This document shows, in pieces, positions 57,299 to 64,000 of a DNA stretch of 64,000 nt. The position numbers and the translations under genes were made by a program. The notes below the pieces were generated by a model that was given only the letters and a program-made list of their open reading frames with translations, was not told the origin of the DNA and made no database searches. Each line of letters opens with the position of its first letter. The stretch's first letter is position 1. Source of the stretch: Piezodorus guildinii (taxonomy: Eukaryota; Arthropoda; Insecta; Hemiptera; Pentatomidae); assembly GCA_023052935.1 (NCBI GenBank), contig CM041293.1, positions 170,645,341 through 170,709,340 on the forward strand, written 5' to 3'.

Positions 57299-58026
57299 AA
57301 GACTGCGTAACCAAGGATTTTTTACTCCCATTAAAAAATCTTAGAGCCACCTGCGGGTTTGAACCCGTGACCTTTGGTGTAGGAGGCTGTTATGCTAATC
57401 ACCCAGCTACAAGTGATCCCATTGTGTTCTATTAAATAATCTATTATATTTTTACATACAACAATCAGTTAGTTTCATCAGGTTTTCACCCATCTCCATT
57501 AACTTTTACAATTCCGTATATTAGATAATATTTTTTCTAAAATCTTTTGCTATCCAGCGGTTTATTATAAACCTATATTATTATTCTGGAGTTCAAAAAA
57601 CACAAAAATTGCATTAAAAAACATATTTTTTCACTTTTCTCTTTTAGTTGTTTATCAAATTCGCTCAACTTGCATATTTAGCTGTAATTTATAAATGCTA
57701 ACAAGATGATGTGATACAAAATTAAAGGTACTTTAAAAGAAGAAAATTCAAAATATCGCCATTTTAGCCCTTTCAAACTATTTCAATCAGAATCAAACCT
57801 ACGGCATATTAAAGCCCATTAAGTTTTACATCAACGTATGGAGTTTAATCAAAATCGTTAGAGCTGTTCTTGAGAAAATCATAAAAAGGTGCAAAATGCA
57901 TGGTTTAAAGTGGCTCTTCTGGTTAGCTGATTTTCATGAAAATGTTTTCGTAACGTCTCGGGCATATGGTTGTCTTAGATATGAAATTTCAGTTTCATAG
58001 TACTTTTCGTTTTCACCCGGAAGTTA

Positions 58027-58100
<74 letters not shown>

Positions 58101-58250
58101 ACACAGACGCAGACCGTTTTGCGGGATTTGGTTATTTGGACTCAGAGGACCCTAAAACATGTATTTCCGTCGAAAACTGGAAATCGAATATTTTCACGAT
58201 CGCAATACTTTACCTTACTATATATTTCATAAATAGGTAAGTGAAAGTAT
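56989..58250 (-). repeat. H-family repeat, complete, split by SINE-A, with long CA tract
   Basis: The end is at 56989-57137 and the remainder at 57421-58250, closing with taggtaagtgaaagta. Contains the longest CA microsatellite of the window, about 58027-58105. The open frame over it is not a gene. Confidence 0.85.
57138..57420 (-). mobile_element. SINE-A, full-length, in H
   Basis: tRNA-like head at the right (B-box region gggtttgaacccgtgacc on the + strand) and T-rich tail at the left. Host sequence tgtgttttatt / tgtgttctatt on the two sides is the likely target duplication. Confidence 0.85.
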
Positions 58251-58954
58251 AAAGATACATTAATAATAAGTCTTCTTGAAGGATATAAATTAAATGTTTA
58301 ACAATAAGTCTGTAACTAAAAAACATACTTCATGTAAAGACATCTAAGTCGGCCGGATTATTACTAATCACAGCGAACACCCATCGGCCTTTGGATACCT
58401 GACCCGACCTCCACTGAATCACGCGTATTTAATCTTAGCAGACATAATGTATGTGTTATATTTTAGTATCTTTGTTAATACTGGTCATATTTTGATTCCC
58501 TATCGTTAGATATTAGATTATCTTTCAAATAAGTTCTTCATTTTTCAGGAGATGTATATTTTTGAGTTACTAGAAAAACTATTTTTAAAAGGTTTTAGAA
58601 ATAATTTCTTTTCAACGACCTAAAGAGCGTGGTTAAGAGGAACGTAAATTAAAATTGTCTGTGCCACAATTAGAAATACTGCCATGAACGCATATGTCAG
58701 TGAACGTTAAAATTGTTTTATAAATACAGTGAAACTATAGCATTATATAATGACTGTTACAGAGTTACTTTACTATAAAAGGTTTATTGCTTTATTAGTG
58801 TAATTAGAGTTGCTGTTTTGTTTTTTTTGTTATGCAATCCACAAATTATGAGTCTATAAAAGTTGTTTTTTAAAAATTGTTGCTATGCAGTTCTCTTAAA
58901 ATTCGTACAGATTTTTCATAATTCTCCTAAGCTACGAATTCATTAGCTCAAACA
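58251..58954. other. No gene recognised; one GC-richer spot
   Basis: Bases about 58345-58430 (cggccggattattactaatc, then cccatcggcctttgga) stand out in composition but match nothing I know. The remainder is AT-rich. Confidence 0.3.
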
Positions 58955-58959
58955 GAAGG

Positions 58960-59162
58960 GGTACACGTAGCGTTGTTTCTAGCAAAACAGCCTTCTATGT
59001 CCTAAGTGGTGGGTTCTAATCCAGCAGATAGTCATATGATTTTTAAAACGGAGTAAAAAGTCCTTGGTTACGCCGTCCTTCGGAGGGGACATAAATGGTT
59101 TACCCAAACCTGTGCGATGTCAGGTATTCGTTAAAGATCCCTGTAACAATTAAACCTGAATA
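58960..59162 (+). mobile_element. SINE-A, diverged
   Basis: Head-like part ctaagtggtgggttctaatcc, then the family body (gtaaaaagtccttggttacg, cgttaaagatccctgt). It runs directly into the next H element. Confidence 0.65.
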
Positions 59163-60085
59163 GAAAAAATCTGGTGCGCGCAACACACGACTTTCACTTA
59201 CCTCCGTTGTTAAATTTTCATCAAATAGAGCTTACCAGAAGAGGCACTTTATACCATGTATTTTGCACCTTTTAACGATTTTCTTGAAAACGGTTCCGAC
59301 GATTTTGATTAAACTCGCTATATCAATGTAAAATGTAATAGGCTTTAACATCATGTAGGTTTCATCCTGATAAAAATGGTCTGATAGGGCTTAAATGACG
59401 ATATTTTAAATTTTCTTCCTCTAAAGTACCTTTAATTTTTTATATTCTATAAAAATAACCATATCATCTTATTAACATTGATAAAAAACAGGTAAAGATA
59501 TAAGTTGAACGAATTCGATATCTAAATAAAGGAGAAAACTAATTAAATTTTTTTAATGCAATTGTTCCATAGCTTGGCCATTGGATGGCGCTGTCAGTGG
59601 ACGCCGGACGCTACAGTGGGTTCATTCTGATTGAAATGGTCTGACGGGGCTGAAATGCCGATATTTCAAAATTTCTTCCTCTAAAGTACCTTTAGTTTAG
59701 TAGTTTTTATGAAATTCGCCACATTATCTGATTATTAAATCTAAAAAACAGGTAAATATATAAGTTGATCGAATTCGATAACCAACTAAAGGAGATAACT
59801 GCAAAAATGTGTTTTTAATGCAATTTTTTGTTTTTTAACTTGAGAACAGTAATATACATGCATAATATACCGTTAGAATGCCAAAGATTTTAGAAAAAAT
59901 ATTACCGTATACTAAAGTACCTTGGGCGTATAGTTGTCTTAGATATAAAATTCCCTTTTTCGACCGAGAGTTACCACACACACAGGCCTTTTTTTGGGAC
60001 TTAGTCATTTGGACTCAGGAGACCCAAAACGTGTATTTCCTTTGAAAACTGGAATTCGAAAAATTTCACGATCGCAATATTTTAC
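59163..60085. repeat. Rearranged H-family repeat with inverted middle
   Basis: 59163-59215 is the ctggtgcgcgcaacacacg end in - orientation. About 59216-59910 is middle sequence in + orientation and contains a small unknown insert (about 59565-59620). About 59920-60085 is the other end in - orientation again. Confidence 0.7.
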
Positions 60086-60306
60086 TTAACTAAAGAAATA
60101 TCTGCTATTCCCAGGTGCGGCCAGGTGCAAGTTTTTTTTTTTTGTTACATTGATATTACAATATCTATTATTTTACATTGATTGAGGACTAGTCTATTTT
60201 CTTAAAATATTTTTGAATAAATGGCTGTAGAAAAAAAAGTTGCCATTCTTGAAAGAAAAAAATATTAATTTTCTTTAATGTGACATAAAATTAATAATAT
60301 AGCCGA

Positions 60307-60540
60307 TTATGGTGAACCTCCATTTCCCAACTGATTCCCAAACTTGATTTTGAATACATCAGGTGTATACCCTTGAACATATGGCCTGTTCCAAGAAGGT
60401 AACAGATATAATAAATTTATTTTTGATTGGTCGATTTCTTTTGAGAAGAGTTGATTAAAACGATCTTGAACGGCTTTTTCCACTAGATAGGTCATCGTAG
60501 AAGGTTTACTACCAGTTTTTTTAATTTTACACGTCTTCAA
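60307..60540 (-). CDS. Unidentified short ORF (77 codons), possible exon
   Basis: The translation has balanced composition and no low complexity: a charged start MKTCKIKKTGSKPSTMTYLV, then DRFNQLFSKEIDQSK and an aromatic-rich LLPSWNRPYVQGYTPDVF. It lies in a stretch where I recognise no repeat. I do not recognise the family. It might be an exon of an unknown host gene or a retroelement piece. The bases before the ATG (tttttttga) give only a weak acceptor. Confidence 0.3.
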   Translation of the reverse strand: MKTCKIKKTGSKPSTMTYLVEKAVQDRFNQLFSKEIDQSKINLLYLLPSWNRPYVQGYTPDVFKIKFGNQLGNGGSP

Positions 60541-60962
60541 AAAATGAGTTATTAGCAGGTGTTTTTTTTAACCAAGGTCCCATTAATTTTTTATAATTGT
60601 TAATTTATTTTATTTTTGTAATTTTGTTCTTCTCTCTATCTTTAGCATATCTTTCGTTTCAGTTGTGTTTGTAGTTTCCATGCCATGTAAGACTGGTCTA
60701 AAAACTGTACTGTAGTGTCATAATTGATCGTTTCTTATTGTTGGATACGTCAGATAGCAGACCTGCTGAAAGCTTCTAAAATCTGTGAAAAATTGTATTT
60801 CTCACAAGGGGTATTTGGCGCCTTTTTTGGTAACTAAATGCTCCAAGCTTGACTCCATTTACTTTCACTTACCTTTATTTAAAATATTTAGTAAGGGAAA
60901 TTATTGCGATCGTGAAAATTTTCGAATTCCAGTTTTCAACGTAAATAGACGTTTTAGGGTCA

Positions 60963-61511
60963 ATTATGGAAACCATCCACAGCAGAATCCCTAAGCTCAG
61001 CACTTTTCTCCTGACAATGTATAAATACCCCACCCTATCCCTTCCTAGCATCAGTCTACATCCAGTCATGAATTATTGTTTGTTTATTTGTTTATTTATT
61101 TAACGTCACTTTATGCTACTATGGCTAATCGGACGATGCTACAGTGGGAGTCCTAAATTTTGCCTATCCAGGTTTTATTAGGATAGGGATCTTTAACGAG
61201 TACCTGACATCGCACAGGCTCGGGACCACCTTTTAACGTCCCCTCCGAAGGACGGCGTAACTAAGGATTTTTTACTCCCATTAAAAAATCCTAGGACCAC
61301 CTGCGGGATTGAACCCGTGACCTTTAGCGTGGGAGGCTGTTACGCTAGCCACCCAGCTACAAGTGATCCCTTAGTCATGAATTAGTTCACACATAGTTAT
61401 TATTCTGTAATTATTCAGTCAGTAGTAGAAGTAGTACAATAGACATTCATGTAATTTTTGTTTTTATCAAATAAACTTTTTCTTTAAGTCAAAGTGTGTG
61501 CGGGAGATTTA
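60963..61511. mobile_element. Possible solo LTR, itself carrying a SINE-A
   Basis: Without the SINE the insert is about 240 bp. It has a TATA-like tataaatacc near 61019 and an aataaac near 61470, as in an LTR promoter and polyadenylation site. Ends are aatta...ttaatt. The target duplication would be only gtc. No internal part of an LTR element is present. Confidence 0.35.
61076..61372 (-). mobile_element. SINE-A, best-preserved full-length copy
   Basis: 297 bp with a perfect 12-base target duplication agtcatgaatta (61064-61075 and 61373-61384). On the - strand: tRNA-like head (gggtggctagcgtaacagcc as A-box region, gggttcaatcccgc as B-box), body, and (AAAT/AAAC)n tail. Confidence 0.92.
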
Positions 61512-61850
61512 ATTGTCTCCTGAGTCCAAATGAGCAAGTCCCGCAAAAAGGTCTGTGTCTGTGTGTCTGGAACGGACTTTAATATCATGTAGGTATCATT
61601 ATGATTGAAATAATCTGACAGGGCTTAAATGTAGATATTTCAAAATTTCTTCCTCTAAAGTACCTTTAATTTTGTAGATTCGAAAAAATTAATCATATCG
61701 TCTGATTAGCATTGCTAAAAAGCAGGTAAATATATAAGTTGAACGAATTCGTTATTTTTTAAATGCAATTTTTTGTGTTTGAACTTAAGAAGAGTAATAT
61801 ACATGTATAATATACCGTTGAAATGCTAAATAAAGTCCAACACAATTTGC

Positions 61851-62437
61851 TGATTGTCTGATAGCTTCTGATAGGTGTGAACAATGATATGAAGAGAAAA
61901 AAATAATAATTCACTAACAATTTATTTTAGTTTGTAAATTTGTTTAAAAATTCTTGAATTAATATAAATAATGGGAGTAAGTGAAAATAATAGAAGAAAA
62001 ACAGAAATACCCTTACTCTAAAAAACTGGTTGTGGATACTCTACCGATCTGGAATGAAGGAGTCATTACCGAAGGTCGGTGCAAGAAGGAACTTCCATTT
62101 AAACGACATCAAGGTTGTTCACTTCCTGTCTTACATCCTTCCTCTTCCTATTTTTTGGAATTTTATAGAAAAAAGACAAGAAAAAAAAACTCGCAATACA
62201 CGGCTTTCATGAACACTCGTTCATGAAATCAAGTTTTAAATAAACTAGAATTATATAGAAGGTACTATATCTTTTTAGACAATTTTACAGGAAACGCAAA
62301 AATCTGTTATTTATTTATTATTGGACCAATTTACGTGATTATTTTTTTATTACAATATAAAGTTGATTTGTAAGCGTGTTACCAACTCATTTTTCCAAAT
62401 TATTGCATTTTTCCAATGACTTTTAAACAATATAATA
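61851..62437. other. No gene recognised
   Basis: The open frame at 61981-62226 shows no recognisable domain and overlaps the decayed end of an H element. I do not call it a gene. Confidence 0.35.
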
Positions 62438-62550
62438 TGGATATAGTACTTTTTTGAAACGAAACATGGGTATAGTACTTTTTTGAAAGAATTAAAAGGG
62501 ATATAGTACTTTTTTGAAAGAATTAAAAGGGATATAGTACTTTTCGGAAG
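62438..62550. repeat. 31-bp tandem repeat, about four copies
   Basis: The unit gggatatagtacttttttg followed by aaagaattaaaa is repeated with slight decay at both sides. Confidence 0.85.
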
Positions 62551-62646
62551 AATGTAACGCGAGATAAGTTGGTAACAGTCACTATAACCTTCCTGCATTA
62601 GTGATAACTAACGTCTTTATATCGTTAATTACTAAGTTATGTATAT

Positions 62647-63303
62647 CAATTACTATTATAGAAGAGCAATTTCAGTTATGAATATATTATTCGGAACAGT
62701 CTCTTCTAATTTGTTTATATATTTATTTATCATAACATATAAAACATGATTATTAAAACATTACGTTTCGAGGTACCTTATGCCTCATCTTCAGATTTTC
62801 AAATATCATCTAAAATATAATTGAATAAATATTATAAGCAACTATACATACATTAAGAACACATTATCAATAAATTAGAATCAATTTATCATTTAAAATA
62901 TTTACAATCTATTTATTATTAGAATTCTACTTACTTTTATTTCCATATTGTATCCCAATATAGGTCAATTACTATTGTAGTATTATTCATATTAAGTTCC
63001 TAGATATGAATAATTCTGTTAAAATTTATCTTTATATATGTATGTGGTGTATATATGTATATGTATATGTATGTATGGGTGTGCGTGTATGTATATATGT
63101 GTGTTATGTGTGGGTATGCATGAGTATGAATGTGTATATATATAATTAATCTCTAACCTAGATAAAAATTTGATATTTGAAAATCTGAAGATGAGGCATA
63201 AGGTACCTAGAAACGTAATGTTTTAATAATCATGTTTTATATGTTATGATAAATAAATATATAAACAAATTAGAAGAGACTGTTCCGAATAATATATTCA
63301 TAA
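62647..63303. mobile_element. Second Penelope-like foldback element with hammerhead-like motifs
   Basis: Arms of 133 bases at 62676-62808 and 63171-63303 are inverted complements with no gaps and one mismatch seen. The spacer is 362 bases and contains a tatgtg-rich tract (63045-63145). A one-sided leader of 29 bases (62647-62675) precedes it. The 14-base duplication taagttatgtatat is at 62633-62646 and 63301-63314. Each arm has CTGAAGA, a hairpin (gagg/cctc) and GAAAC. The layout copies that of 16688-16945 although the sequences differ. Confidence 0.6.
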
Positions 63304-63640
63304 GTTATGTATATTTCCTTATTCTCCGTCTGAGAAATATCTTTCTTTGTTGGTGAATTACATTGATTATCTATTCTTCATAAAGAAAGTCAATATTCAA
63401 AGGACAATTTATCTATTTATGGAGCTATAATAAGAAAGTATGTAATTATGAAGTTTGTTTTGAGCTTGTATTAACTATTGGTGTGAATTTAGCAAATTTA
63501 TCTATATTATTAACTACGTGTAAACAATACTTAACTGTAGAGACTGATAAATAAATAAATTTTGAGCTTTTATTTTACGTTAAAACAAAAAAAGTCGACT
63601 ATTAAGTTATATCAGGCACGGTTTTTCCTCTCATTTTTAG

Positions 63641-63702
63641 CAAGTTCGTGGAATGCTAATTCCAACTATTTACTGGATCAAATACCATTATTCTATTGAA
63701 GC
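63641..63702 (+). CDS. Candidate internal exon (weak)
   Basis: A strong acceptor (gtttttcctctcatttttag), 62 bases open in one frame (VRGMLIPTIYWIKYHYSIEA) and a strong donor gtgagt. The peptide is hydrophobic and not recognised. A single short exon can arise by chance, so confidence is low. The rest of 63304-64000 shows no feature. Confidence 0.25.
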
Positions 63703-64000
63703 GTGAGTTTCTGAAATCTTTTAAACTATATTTATGTAGCTGCAAGAAGAAATACTATAAAAAAAAAAACTTAATTTAATTTACAACCTACAAGAACTAA
63801 AGTGACGCAATTAATTTGTTTAAAACAGTCTAAATACTGGTTAATAGGTTAAAACCATTGACAATAACGGTGATTCAAGACGTGCTCAATGCACCAATAA
63901 AAATGCACAAAATGAAGAAAACAATAAATTATTGGCAATATATTACGGGGTAAGGTGCTTCTGCTGTATATCAGAAAATATTGTACCTTTTGGAATGAAA

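Larger units (their letters stand above)
60857..61850 (+). repeat. H-family repeat interrupted by an LTR-like insert
   Basis: The left end is 60857-60962 (actttcacttacc to acgttttagggtc). The family resumes at about 61512 (tcctgagtccaaatgagcaa) and decays after 61830, with a remote trace of the end near 61970-61990. Confidence 0.7.

Noticed and set aside
57966..58232. Open frames rich in HT/TH repeats (also at 42976, 43109, 47567)
   Set aside because: They are readings through the CA microsatellite of H elements, present only because CA repeats have no stops.
58340..58440. Possible tRNA or rDNA fragment in a GC-richer spot
   Set aside because: No stem pairing or known rRNA motif could be found.

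Overview
The window looks like a repeat-rich, AT-rich stretch of an arthropod nuclear genome, almost certainly an insect. The evidence is mariner transposons, tRNA-derived SINEs, Jockey-type LINEs, a Ty3/gypsy element, a tandem C2H2 zinc-finger gene, and short exons split by very long TE-filled introns. I cannot name the order. No bacterial genes, rRNA, functional tRNA genes or CRISPR arrays were seen.

Host genes are few. On the + strand, 2405-4143 is the terminal exon of a protein with 19 C2H2 zinc fingers. On the - strand, one gene appears to run from at least 46277 down to 21194. It has five small phase-0 exons or exon copies (46215-46277, 44118-44174, 43383-43460, 38185-38260 which is broken, and 35328-35408) and a terminal exon with three ankyrin repeats at 21194-21597. 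Three of the small exons are copies of one another, carried on segmental duplications. Two weaker candidates, an ORF at 60307-60540 (-) and a possible exon at 63641-63702 (+), could not be assigned.

Everything else is layered mobile DNA. A non-coding family called H here is present more than 20 times. It has asymmetric terminal inverted repeats, a palindrome at one end, a small hairpin at the other and an internal CA microsatellite, which resembles Helentron/HINE elements. A tRNA-derived SINE (SINE-A) is present about nine times and a second SINE (SINE-B) about twice. LINEs include at least six fragments of one Jockey-like family (LINE1), an almost complete endonuclease/RT LINE (24428-28125) inserted in a mariner, and several others. 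Mariners lie at 13455-14671, 23890-28437 and 41092-41990, with further fragments. Two foldback elements (16688-16945 and 62647-63303) carry hammerhead-like motifs and target duplications typical of Penelope-like elements.

The most striking object is a young Ty3/gypsy LTR retrotransposon on the - strand at 50382-56976. Its LTRs are 543 bp and differ at one position that I found. Gag starts with a SAP-like motif and repeated coiled coil. Pol carries protease, RT, RNase H and a DD35E integrase, and then continues in the same frame into a TARG1/OARD1-like macro domain (ADP-ribose hydrolase) that keeps both residues known to be catalytic in human TARG1. The element is flanked by a 322-bp direct duplication of host sequence, far larger than a normal integrase target duplication.
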